Below, one piece after another: positions 34,084 to 44,374 of a DNA stretch of 64,000 nt (position 1 is the first letter of the stretch; each line of letters starts with the position of its first letter). Both the position numbers and the translations under genes were made by a program. The stretch lies in NCBI GenBank assembly GCA_028554795.2, contig CM068828.1:20081936-20145935 (forward strand). The letters run 5' to 3'. This DNA comes from Sinohyriopsis cumingii. Its lineage: Eukaryota > Mollusca > Bivalvia > Unionida > Unionidae. The notes beneath the pieces are model-generated. The model did not search any database and had not been told where the DNA came from. It saw only the letters and a list, made by a program, of their open reading frames with translations.

Positions 34084-34548
34084 AGACTTTTATCGTAATG
34101 ATTTCTGTCTTAAAGACTTTTATCGTAATGATCTTTGATCAAAAATATTTTTATTTTATCAGAAATATTTTATTTTTTCTGAAATATTTTAATTTTTCTG
34201 AAATATTTTATTTCTTCTGAAATATTTTATTTTATCAGAAATATTTTATTTTTTTCTGAAATTGATGGGTAGTTGGTACTCAGAATCGTGCAAACCAATC
34301 AATTTCGTAATTTTGATGGGGTAGTTGGTACTCAGAATCGTACCAACCAATCAATTTCGTAATTTTGATGGAGTAGTTGTTACTCAGAATTATGTAAAAT
34401 GATCAAATTTTCAGAAAAAATAAAATATTTACAAAAAAAATATTTCTGATAAAATAAAATAAAAATATTTCAGAAAAAATAAAATAAAATATTTCTGATA
34501 AAATAAAATAAAATATTTCAGAAAAAATAAAATATTTCTGATAAAATA
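34084..34548. repeat. AT-rich inverted repeat between convergent Polinton genes
   Basis: A duplicated 28-bp segment (AAGACTTTTATCGTAATGAT, 34083-34131) is followed by units of TCTGAAATATTTTATTT on the left (34140-34260) and their complements AAATAAAATATTTCAGA on the right (34408-34545). Together they could form a long imperfect hairpin. The loop region 34260-34400 holds three copies of a 59-bp unit with TAGTTGGTACTCAGAATCGT. It separates the + strand morphogenesis genes from the minus-strand gene ending at 34549 and may act in termination or polyadenylation, which is inference. Confidence 0.85.
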
Positions 34549-34919
34549 TTACACGTGCTCGGTCGTTTCATGATCTGACATAATTTTTCTTAATTGTCTT
34601 ATACGAGTACTAATTATTTTCTTTGCCTCGTATTCGTGGGATAACTCCGATCTAATTTTTTCTACTGCAGCAGAAAGAGGAACGAATTCCTTCACTTGAT
34701 CATCTTCTACAGTAGCTAGCGACTGGAACATCGTAGCTTGGATTCGTTTTATGAACTTGTATTCGGATGGAAGTACATAACCACCATCAATTTTACGTTC
34801 TTGTAAAATTTCAAAATCAGAAATTATTTTTTCAGGATTTAGTTCATCAGATATATTAATTCCATTTTTTCCAATTTTTTAATAGCAGAAATAATATCAT
34901 TAATATTTTCGTATTTCAT
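34549..34919 (-). pseudogene. Polinton minus-strand orphan gene, frameshifted
   Basis: Starting from the ATG complement at 34917-34919, the frame encodes a short helical N-terminus ([18 protein letters not shown]). It changes frame at T runs near 34864-34880 and then stays open to the stop at 34549. The body includes ERKIDGGYVLPSEYKFIKRI, a middle MFQSLATVEDDQVKEF and a C-terminal helix SHEYEAKKIISTRIRQLRKI. It is basic-acidic alternating, with no cysteine pairs and no membrane segment. No family recognised. It is the only gene between the two gene clusters, convergent with the penton gene. Confidence 0.5.
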
Positions 34920-34927
34920 TATTATAC

Positions 34928-35560
<633 letters not shown>

Positions 35561-35567
35561 CTCTACG

Positions 35568-35822
35568 CTCAACAGATTTTGACAAACACACACACACACC
35601 CCACATAATCAGCCCGTGGGTGATACAAAACATGTATCCACCACCGGTGACGTGGTGGTGGGGTATCTTTTTTCTGTTGAGTTTTGAGGGCTGGCGGAGC
35701 CTCAATTAATTATAAAAATTGCTAATAAGCGTAACCACCGACAGTTGTCAGTCATGGGACTCGATCCCCGGGCCTCGAATTCAGTAATTCTGCACGCTAG
35801 CAATAAGCCACGGAAATCATCT
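35568..35822 (-). mobile_element. Probable tRNA-derived SINE nested in the Polinton
   Basis: On the minus strand, CCGTGGCTTATTGCTAGC resembles an A-box region and GGATCGAGTCCC resembles a B-box about 35 bp downstream. This is the plan of a tRNA-derived SINE head at about 35740-35815. The rest holds CTCAACAG and CTGTTGAG as an inverted pair and a CA run. Its composition is more GC-rich than the surrounding repeats. No target-site duplication was identified. Confidence 0.45.
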
Positions 35823-35844
35823 GACAAATATATTTTTCAGAAGT

Positions 35845-36345
35845 TATTATATCGGTTTCTGAATGGATTGTATATATTTCTGCATTAAAACAGAGGTTTC
35901 TGAATGGATTGTATATATTTCTGTATGGATATAATAAAACAGCGGTTTCTGAATGGATTGTATATATTTCTGTATTAAAGCAGCGGTTTCTGCCTTGAAA
36001 AAATAGTCTTTTATCATAATAGCGAAAGCATCCTAAAATTGAATATCTTTCATCCACTTGACCATAAAATATTTTATAGTTACCTACAGATCAGTTTCTG
36101 AACACACTGTAAATATATAAATGTAACAGCGTGTTCTGTCTCGATTTCTCGTAACAGATTGTAAATATCTGCACTCAGACAGCGTGTTCTGCCTTGATGA
36201 AATATATGTACATCTCCTACCACTGCACCATCAAACGTTTTATTACCTACAGATCGGTTTAAATATTTCTGCATTATAAAAGCGGTTTCTGAACAGACTG
36301 TAAATATCTGCACTCAAACAGCGTGTTCTGCCTTGACTTCTCGTA
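35845..36345. repeat. ~60-70-bp tandem repeats inside the Polinton
   Basis: Units contain GCGGTTTCTGAATGGATTGT and ATATATTTCTGTATTA (35845-35990), then a related block with GCGTGTTCTGCCTTGA and TCTCGTAACAGATT (36090-36345). No gene supported. Confidence 0.8.
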
Positions 36346-36661
36346 ACAGATTTTAAAAGAACTCGCTATATTGTACGATGTAAAATACGTTTATTCTTCT
36401 ATTTTGTAAGCTAAAAAAACCATAAATATCTTTCTACGAGTATAATTATTGATATTAATTACGACGTAGATGGTTAATTGACTAATTACGACCATAAAAA
36501 TCAGAAATCTACGGAGAAATATATTTACAGAATTATCTCCCTTTCGCTCAAGTTGAAAAAATAAGTAGTATACGAGTGGAGAATGCTGAAACCCCCAAAA
36601 ATTAAATAGTTAATAAATATACTTCTACCTAATTACTTGATAGTGATGATAGTTTATCTCA
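36346..36661. other. AT-rich spacer of the Polinton
   Basis: About 315 bp with no supported coding sequence, between tandem repeats and the 3' end of the HNH gene. Confidence 0.5.
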
Positions 36662-37156
36662 TTAACAATATTGGAAGGTGATTTTCTGTTTATATTTCTT
36701 GGAAAAAGTAGATTTATATATATTTTCCGCGACTTTTTGTACCGAACGCGAGTTAACATCAAAGTATTTCGCAGCTGAATTCATTGATTGAAATATAATT
36801 TCTTCGCTAGTCTCTGTATTGAAGGATTTAACTGATCTAGGGATTTTTGAGTATTTACCCGCCCCTCCCCGTGTTAAGTTCTCACTCTGTGTAATAGATT
36901 AAAGGTTGGATAAATTATTATTTTGAGGATTCCCGTCAATATGATCAATCACAAGACCGTCTTTGATCAACCCCTTGTGACATTCATCCACAAATCGATG
37001 ACAGAGATGAGGTTTCTTCCCAACAGTAAACATCAGATAACCAGTATTATTAATATAACCAACTGGTACTTTCTTCTCACAATTGCTGATCACACCACCA
37101 AGATTTGATTCGTAGTTTGTTATTATAGGATGTGGGACAAATTCATTTTGCTCCAT
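36662..37156 (-). pseudogene. Polinton HNH endonuclease with C-terminal DNA-binding region, one internal stop
   Basis: A homing-type HNH nuclease of phage style. The N-terminal part has YLMFTVGKKPHLCHRFVDEC, and the catalytic core reads VIDHIDGNPQNNNLSNL with the metal/nucleophile His and Asn. A TAA at 36899-36901 interrupts the frame immediately after the core. The same frame continues for 78 codons with AAKYFDVNSRSVQKVAENI and KKYKQKITFQY, a NUMOD1-like helix-turn-helix typical of these nucleases, and stops at 36662. The stop is one C-to-T change from CAA. The ATG at 37156 lies 25 bp downstream of the zinc-binding gene stop, so both probably share a transcript. Confidence 0.82.
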
Positions 37157-37181
37157 TATATAATAATATTATTTGTTTAAA

Positions 37182-37459
37182 TCATAATTTACCTGAAAAC
37201 TTAGCTAAATAATCCTCCACGGATTTTATAGCTCCGTCACTGACATTAATTTTTTTATCATAATATCTTTTAAGCTCGCGATATTTTTTCCACCACATTT
37301 CGCACATAACTCTGTTTTATCTCGTACTCATGGTATTGGTCCTAAACAACGTCTACGAACGGACTGCAAGTGAATCCCGCAGAATTCCTTCCTGCAGGGT
37401 TTATTGCAGGCATTTAATGATCCGATTATCAACCATTTGCACTTGTTCTCTTGAGACAT
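37182..37459 (-). pseudogene. Polinton small zinc-binding protein, stop and frameshift
   Basis: The minus-strand ATG at 37459 begins MSQENKCKWLIIGSLNACNK and continues with Cys/His spacing (FCGIHLQSVRRRCLGP). A TGA lies at 37328, then LCAKCGG supplies another CxxC, and the frame changes near 37260 before a helical end (SVEDYLAKFSGKL) and a stop at 37182. The Cys/His pattern suggests one or two zinc sites. It is divergent from the replicase gene, with only 45 bp between the two ATGs, an AT-rich stretch that probably holds both promoters. Confidence 0.6.
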
Positions 37460-37504
37460 TGTATATATAATATTTTTTATTTAAATACTTGTCTGAAATA
37501 TAAT
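37460..37504. promoter_or_regulatory. Likely bidirectional promoter between zinc-binding and replicase genes
   Basis: A 45-bp AT-rich intergenic stretch containing GTATATATAATATTTTTTAT separates two divergent ATGs. TATATAA-like sequence is present, but no start site can be assigned. Confidence 0.4.
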
Positions 37505-40500
37505 ATGGATGAGTTTGAGAGATTATCCAGAATCAAGCCTTGGAAAACAAGTAAATTCAACCTCGACAGGATATCTTCTGATTTACCAATTAAACATCTA
37601 GTTGATAAGAAAAATAAAAGTTTGATCAATAAAATTCACGACGCCAAGAAAGAATTTCACGCAGATGGCGCATCTCATGTATGGTCAACGTTCAAGATTA
37701 TACGCGACAAAGATATCATCGACGCTACGATGAATGACAAACGAGCGGCAGCTATTATTGAGCAGATCGATGATAGAAGTTATCTTTTTAGAATAAAATT
37801 TGTCGTGTTAACAGAAACAGATAACTGGATTATCCGTGACAAATATGATCCTGTCATTGGTAATAAAAAAATCGTTATATTAAGTAAAAATTCCAAACCA
37901 GGAGCGCTGACTGGTATTGACAAACCGTATTATGAGCGAGCGTATCCTGTAACAGCAGTTATTTATGGAATTTATCCGATAAATGAAAAACCCAGCATTA
38001 ATAAACTAGCCCCAATGAGATTTTCAAAACTAAATTGTGTAGCCGAGCGAGTAACGGAACATTTTACCGTTTCGACTCGTGGAAACGGTTAAACGGATAA
38101 AAGACGTAAAATAATAAACGAGTGGGGCGAGATGGTTAAAGATACCGGAGTGTCTATCAAAGATGTCACTGAGTTAGGAAAAAAATTAAAATTCCATATA
38201 ACCGTAAGAACAATAACAGGAGAAATATTATATGAATCAAAATATAAATCAAAAGGAGCTTCGATCGAAATTATTGATCATAACGCGCACGCGTGGACTA
38301 GCGCAGTAACTGTTTCCACGAAATCGAACTGTTAAATTTTATCAAGGAAATATTTTTGATTTTATTAACGAAATGAGTAGAAACGATCCTGTGTCAGTAT
38401 GGCTGTTTCAGAGTTCTGAAAACGACGATCCCATTATTAGATCAGATGGAAATATTTGTACCGAAGAAAAAATCAAGTTCGATCAGTTTGTACGACCAAA
38501 TGGTGTCATTTATCGTATAGATCTTCTCCACGAAAAAATGAAAAATCTTGCGCTGCAATATACTGATGACACTGACGAACTATTGAGCAACTGTTTTACT
38601 GTTCCGTCAGTTGCGGATCATTTTGCTAGAAAGAAACATTTGAGGAAACCAACTCGGTCTTATTTTCTCGATGATATAATACTGAGTTGTGTCGAATACG
38701 GACACGGCGGACTATGGAATACTAAATACGATCATAAAGATGTTATTTCAGTTGATATGGTTGCATGTTATCCTGGAAGTTTTCTTGGATACGGAGATTG
38801 TTCTGTGTACTTTGAGCGTTTCGGTTATCCGACGCACGAGATGACACGAGTATCGATAAATGGACCATTACCGGATTTTGACTTAACTGGATTTGCTTGT
38901 ATCGAGTCATTTGAAATGTCTAAAGATCTCCATGCGATTTGTTATACCTGGTTTGGAAAACATTTTTCAGAAAAAATGTGGGTACCAATAGTACTATTAC
39001 GGTATATGCTTGATTGTGCGATATTAACACTATTGATTGTAAGTGAAGCAATTATATCATACCGGAAACAAACCGAAGTTTGGTTACCACAACAAAAGAA
39101 ATATTCTGATAATGAAAATCCTGATATAACCGATTACGAGAATAAAATTACAAAAGATCTCGGTAGAAAAATAATCGGCAAGTCCACCCAAGGAGGAGCA
39201 TATGATCACAGATGACATTGTACAAGATTGATTATGGATGATGCCGAGTTAGATTTTATAATCGCTGATACAACGAACAGAAAATACGTTTATAAGTCGA
39301 GAAATTGCTTTCTTGTCAAATGGAACTAAATTAGGTACAATTGTAAGTTATATGGACGGTGAGTCACCTCAGTATACTCATTTAAGATCATCGATGCTTG
39401 CGTACGTTTCGATAAATCTATTATCGATGATAAATAGAGTTTCTACACTCGCTGTCAGAGTCGCTACAGATTCATTTTATATCAATAAAAAATATTCAGG
39501 ACTGTTAGAAAAATTAAATATAGACACTTGTGGAATAAAAAAAGAAAATATACTCGATTATTCCGAATCAGCTGATGTTGCAGTTAAAGATATTTATTGT
39601 AAAAAACATCAAACACTACAGTCATCATCTGCACCATCGGTGTAAGATCCAATAACTAGAAATAAAACAATTTATCTAAACGGACCTGGAGGGTTCTGGT
39701 AAAACCACTCGAGCGATCGAACTGTTTCAGAACTCAGCTATGATCGTGCTAACACCCACACACAGACTCGCGCGAGAGATGAAACAACGAGGAGTACAAT
39801 CATGTACCTCTCACAGCTTTTTTAGATACAGCGGCGATGCATGGACATCTTTAAGGATGGGCGAGAAATACATTACAAGGATCTTCATTTGGGATGAAAT
39901 ATGCACGGTGCCATTAGAAACATTAAAAACATTTCTAGATTGGTTGTTAACAAGAAATACTGCTGTGATAATGTGCGGCGATCATGGTCAACCACCACCG
40001 TTTGTTGGACCATCTCCACATGATTGGTTGAAAAATTTCGTTGATTACTATGAAGAAATAACTGATGATCATAGAGCGCTTGATGCAGAATCAAGAGAAT
40101 TTAAAAAATTAATCAGACTACAGCCGAACACAATTCAATGTGAAGTAATGCGTGGGATAATTTCAGAAACCTCTATGAACAACTTTCTGCAAACCTGGAA
40201 ACCGAATGATCTGATAGTTGCAAGTAGAAAAATAGTTCGTGATACACTTCAACGGGAATTGTTTCAGTTACATAAAGAAAAATTTCCAACATTACCAGTT
40301 CCGTTATGTTATCGACCAGCTGATACACGGCGGCAGAATATTGACGTTGATATACCAGGACAGACCGAGAAACAGAATTTAGTATTAAATGATATTATCA
40401 CAGTTGATGTTGATGTTATTGAAGATGCATTATCGTTGAAAAAATCTCCGTGGACACTAGGATATGCAATGACAATTCACTCATCTCAAGGATTAACTAT

Positions 40501-40909
40501 TACCGATACAGTTGTTTGGATCGTTGATGATCGCATCGAGTGGTCAAACTTAGTTTATCTTGCAGTATCTCGAGTTAGAAAAATATCTCAGTTACGGAGA
40601 ATTATCTTGGACGAGTCAGTGATTAGTGATGATATTGACAATGATATAATAAGAAAAAATTATCTGGTTATAAACAAAGCGATAAAAAAAAATAATCGAG
40701 AATTTGATCTCGACGTTGAATTTATCAGCACGTTGAAACAACAGCAGAAAAGTCATTGTACAAGTTGTAATTGTGTGATGTTATGGAGATATTCAAATAA
40801 TAATCCAAGACAATTTACCGTAGATAGAAAAGATAACAGTTGCGGTCATACACGAGAAAATGTAATGTTGACCTGTCTTGAGTGTAATCGACGTAGGGGT
40901 GCTAGTTAA
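37505..40909 (+). pseudogene. Polinton replicase: N-terminal domain, PolB, SF1 helicase and HNH-like C-terminus, interrupted
   Basis: About 1,130 codons in one direction. An N-terminal region (37505-38335, with a TAA at 38090) is of unrecognised fold. The polymerase part (about 38373-39645) has motif A as SVDMVACYPGSFLGYGD near 38750, a GKSTQGGA segment near 39180, SPQYTHLRSSMLAYVSINLL, and a motif C-like RVATDSFYINKK near 39460, lacking the usual first Asp. A TAA at 39643 follows. The helicase then begins with a P-loop interrupted by a one-base change near 39700; it shows RIFIWDEICTVP (Walker B), VIMCGDHGQPPPF (motif III), TIHSSQGLTI (motif V) and LAVSRVR (motif VI). The C-terminus has CTSCNCVMLW, FTVDRKDNSCGHT and CLECNRRRG, an HNH/zinc-ribbon pattern. 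The helicase-HNH part is open for 389 codons. Its stop overlaps the integrase stop by a few bases. Confidence 0.85.
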
Positions 40910-41863
40910 GTGTTCTGGGTGGTAATTGCGTATCCTCAGGAATTACTTGTAACTGTTCACGTGTAAATCCACGTTGAGGAGCAGTTGAATCCAGTCTGTA
41001 GATTGCAGGTCTACCTGAGGATCTTGTTATGTTAGATATCTTATGCGTGGTAGCACTCCAAATAGGATCAGTCGCTCTTTTTTTTACCACCTTCGAGTTC
41101 ACCGGGTTCATATAAATACCTTACAGTAACATTACTTAATACTGGCTGCGCTGAAAAATCACATCGTTGTATTGGTATATTTTTTTTTGTAATTGCATTA
41201 ATAGGTTTCATGTTGGTAGTTCGAGTTACTTCATTATTTAACGCGGCTATCACACTTGGTAATCTTGCAACCCATTCACGAGATCTCTTGTCTTGAGTAC
41301 ATTCCTTTGCGTATTGATATCCAAATAACCGCTCAGCAAGTGTTCGATTAAATCGTTCAACAATTGCCTGATCACGATGAATTGCAGTGTGTCCTTGTCT
41401 GATGGTGACATTATGTTGCTTTATCAACGATGATACTGGACCAAGAAATTCCTTGCCAGGATCAACCTGTAGCAGCTGTGGTCATTGCAAGGGTCCAGAC
41501 TCCACGTTGATAAATTCGTTTAAACGCAGAAGCTACTTCAGCAACTGTCTTTGTCAATAATGGTTCTGTTTCTTTATATCTACTTGCAACATCAACGACA
41601 GTTAGGGCGTATTTGTATGTTTTTCTACGTACAGTATCATGTGGTAAAAATAGAATATCAGCTTGATGAACTTCATTAGGAACACTAACATCGAAATACG
41701 CACACTGAATTTGTTTCGGTGGTGGTAGGTAAATTTGCCATATTGCCTGTTTGGATAAACATTTTTTTGCAGTAACACGTGTAACTTTTGCTGCCTCGGC
41801 GAGTTTACTAATCGCTGCGTTACCTTTCCAGTATCCTCTTGGGGAATAATAAATCGTTTCCAT
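40902..41863 (-). pseudogene. Polinton RVE-type integrase, two frameshifts and a stop
   Basis: Retroviral-type DDE integrase that would insert the element. It starts at the ATG 41863, seven bases after the PLA2 stop. The N-terminal helical domain contains YYSPRGYWKGNAAISKLAEA. The first catalytic Asp is in EVHQADILFLPHD. The second is in QVDPGKEFLGP, and the Glu 35 residues later is in DQAIVERFNRT, so the D-D35E set is intact in sequence. The frame changes near 41500 and a TGA lies at 41482-41484 just before the second Asp. Another frame change sits in a T8 run at 41078-41085. The C-terminus (TDPIWSATTHKI and REQLQVIPEDT) is the beta-rich tail typical of Polinton integrases. Confidence 0.9.
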
Positions 41864-41869
41864 TTATAA

Positions 41870-42370
41870 TTAATTACCAGCACCTAGCACTAATTTACCT
41901 TTCATCGCGGATCTTACTAACCAATTAGCTAGTGATTCTCTTATATTTTTATTTTTTATAGAATTTAACACATGAATTAATTTTACATCTGCGATATGTC
42001 TATCTTGTAGATTTTCACTTTTATACGCTACATCATGAACATGACACGCTTTATCAATAGCGTTTATTGGATACTCACCTCGTTTTGGTTGATCTTGATT
42101 GTCAAGTCTGATATCAAGTCGAGTACCAGGACCACAATAATTATATCCTGGTAGATGTTTTTCTCCAGGGTATTTAGCCCAGAGAGTTCCTGGGAACTTT
42201 GACATTAATTTAGCAATATCACCACCATCTTTTATAGGTAAAAAAGAAAACTTTTTTCTGTTACATACTGCACATCTTCCAGCATATGCTATTCTCACAT
42301 TTTTTGTTGTAACCGTGGATAGATCATTAGTTGGGGTTTTGGTTCTACAGCGTAAACAATATAGATTCAT
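41870..42370 (-). CDS. Polinton phospholipase A2-like protein with N-terminal zinc domain
   Basis: A 166-residue intact frame. The N-terminus YCLRCRTKTPTND and the later AGRCAVCNRKK form a two-CxxC zinc site. The C-terminal half is a parvovirus-type PLA2 fold: the calcium-loop motif YNYCGPGT at about residue 95, the His-Asp dyad in ACHVHDVAYKS, and a supporting Asp in RHIADVKLI. Such proteins are virion components thought to help membrane passage, and they are common in Polintons and adintoviruses. The ATG at 42370 is 13 bp from the divergent ATPase ATG at 42384, and its stop is six bases from the integrase start. It is one of the few undamaged genes in the element. Confidence 0.9.
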   Translation of the reverse strand: MNLYCLRCRTKTPTNDLSTVTTKNVRIAYAGRCAVCNRKKFSFLPIKDGGDIAKLMSKFPGTLWAKYPGEKHLPGYNYCGPGTRLDIRLDNQDQPKRGEYPINAIDKACHVHDVAYKSENLQDRHIADVKLIHVLNSIKNKNIRESLANWLVRSAMKGKLVLGAGN

Positions 42371-42383
42371 ATGTTTATATAAT
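42371..42383. promoter_or_regulatory. Very short divergent intergenic region, PLA2 / ATPase
   Basis: Only 13 bp (ATGTTTATATAAT) separate two divergent ATGs. It includes TATATAA-like sequence. Promoters must extend into the coding regions. Confidence 0.35.
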
Positions 42384-43037
42384 ATGGATATAATTGATTT
42401 CCCAGCGACTCGAAAACAAGAGCCACTTAAACACCATCCTGCATTACCGAACTCGATTAGGATGATAATAATAGGACCATCTGGATCGCGTAAGACACAG
42501 TTATTACTTAATCTTATAATGAGATGGCTAAAATGGGATAAGTTGTATTTGGTAGCACCATCAGTTGATGATCAGAGATGCTACGATGTGCTTAAAGATT
42601 TTAATGAAAACACGCGATTACTGGATGACAATGTCATTAAATTTATAACCGATATTGATGAAGCACCATCTGTAGATGATCTAGATGGATTTATTAATAA
42701 TTTAGTTGTATATGATGATGTGATGCTGGACAAACAATCAAATCCAGCTAGAATATTTTCTCGAGGAAGACATAAAAACACTGATGTGATATATCTTACT
42801 CCGCGATATGTACAGATTCCGAAAGTAATCAGGGATAACTGTAATGTTTTAGTTGTGTTTAATGGTGTAGACACACACACGATGAGAAATATTCATCAAA
42901 CTTGGTACAGCGGTGACATGGATATGATTAAATTCAGAAACTTCTTTTCACGAGTGCAAGCTACTCCGCATGGATATATAAGAATAAATTTATATGATCC
43001 TAGATATCGTGTAGGTCTCGATAAAATATTTGGATAA
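42384..43037 (+). CDS. Polinton genome-packaging ATPase (FtsK/HerA, A32-like)
   Basis: A 217-residue intact frame from MDIIDFP. It would drive packaging of DNA into the capsid. The Walker A region is IIIGPSGSRKTQLLLNLI, where Arg replaces the Gly that normally precedes the Lys. The Walker B region is NNLVVYDDVMLDKQ, followed by FSRGRHKNTDVIYLTPRY, with the sensor-type Thr/Gln further on and a C-terminal MDMIKFRNFFSRVQ segment. The first in-frame ATG in the open frame is this one, just after the PLA2 start on the other strand. The stop codon sits exactly at the inner edge of the right terminal repeat. Confidence 0.93.
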   Translation: MDIIDFPATRKQEPLKHHPALPNSIRMIIIGPSGSRKTQLLLNLIMRWLKWDKLYLVAPSVDDQRCYDVLKDFNENTRLLDDNVIKFITDIDEAPSVDDLDGFINNLVVYDDVMLDKQSNPARIFSRGRHKNTDVIYLTPRYVQIPKVIRDNCNVLVVFNGVDTHTMRNIHQTWYSGDMDMIKFRNFFSRVQATPHGYIRINLYDPRYRVGLDKIFG

Positions 43038-43293
43038 ATTAACAGCAGCAGGAAGGGCACGACCTCAATTAAGATGTAATTGCGTAAAGCGTGTGCATAA
43101 TAAACTAGAAAAAATCACCAACGACAATGGAGTAATATTAATTAGAAAAATTCCGGAGAGATTTTCTCAGTAAAAGTGTCGACACTTTTTTAAATTTTGT
43201 CGACGCTTTTTATTTTTTGATCGTTTGTAGGAAGGCTTATTTTCGACATTTGGACATTTTTCGACCACTGGTCTGTTCGCCTTCCCTGCTGCT
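43037..43293 (-). repeat. Right terminal inverted repeat
   Basis: A 257-bp reverse-complement partner of 27114-27333. It retains about 37 bp missing from the left copy (GTCGACACTTTTTTAAATTT region near 43183-43220), which includes two GTCGAC palindromes. Its inner end, CAGCAGCAGGAAGGGC, inversely repeats its outer end. Confidence 0.95.
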
Positions 43294-43298
43294 AGTGA

Positions 43299-44374
43299 TC
43301 AATTAATACTTCTCAGACTAAATCATTCATTTGGAATTATAGTGAATTTAGTCAAGAACATTTTGGATTATATTATTGGGATACATCAAAAGACTGTTAA
43401 AACATTGTCACAGTCCAGGCCATTGGCACATTAGCACATTCAAGACTACAGGCACATTGTCACATTCAATACTGGAATTTATTTAGAACACCAGTGGAAT
43501 TCAGTTGAAGCTTCATACATTTGGTCTTGTAATAGAACTTTTAGGTCTGTTTGGGATTTAATTCACAATACTGTAAGTTCTTTTCAAACTTCTCTTGTGT
43601 TATGGATAAATAAATTATTTGTTGAATTTTACATAACTTTATGGTTTTCATTCTTTTCTGTTACTTAGTTACTGTAGTTGTGTAAGCTATGTCTTCATTT
43701 TTGAATGCTTATGTATTGTTATGGTTATACATTGCATTTAATTCACTAGGTCTGGCTTTTTAAAATTAAAAGCTTACGTGTTTTAGAATCCATTGGTGGC
43801 TCTTTTTGTCCAAGTCGTGTAATTAAGGTTTTTCTTCACCAGACAGGTGTTAATTCTATACTTCTAATTCTCTGCAGACACAGCTGAATAAGAGTTGACA
43901 AAATAAGTTAAATTCTTTTCTTTATATCATTTTCATTATTATTATTATTTTATTCTCCTTGCAAAGTCTTTGAGCTGTCAGTCCAAAATTTTGTTTCAAT
44001 GTCCAAGCATCCAGTTATCCATTTAACATTATTATAAATTATCTACATCTACATAACATTTATTTCAGTATTGATATATTACTTATTGCAAATGGCTATT
44101 TTTTGGTCTATAAATTAATGTTATATCTTTCCGTCTAAAATTGATTCTTTGATAAGAAAGATTGACCAAATTAAGTGGGCAAAATGTGTTTTGTCCAATT
44201 GTACTGTATTAATATTGTGTCTGTATGTCCTGCAAATCATACATGTCTTAGTGACTCAGTTGTTTTACTGATGTCCGTAAAAAAATTTGCTAGAGTCCTT
44301 TATGGTTGACAATAAACTAAATAGGAGAGAATGAAAACTGGTAAGAGGTGAAACTTTTGGGATGACTATGGCAT
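43299..44374. other. Noncoding flank of the Polinton
   Basis: AT-rich host DNA. Short repeats with CAGGCACATTGTCACATTCA near 43410-43470 are the only structure seen. No gene recognised. Confidence 0.45.
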
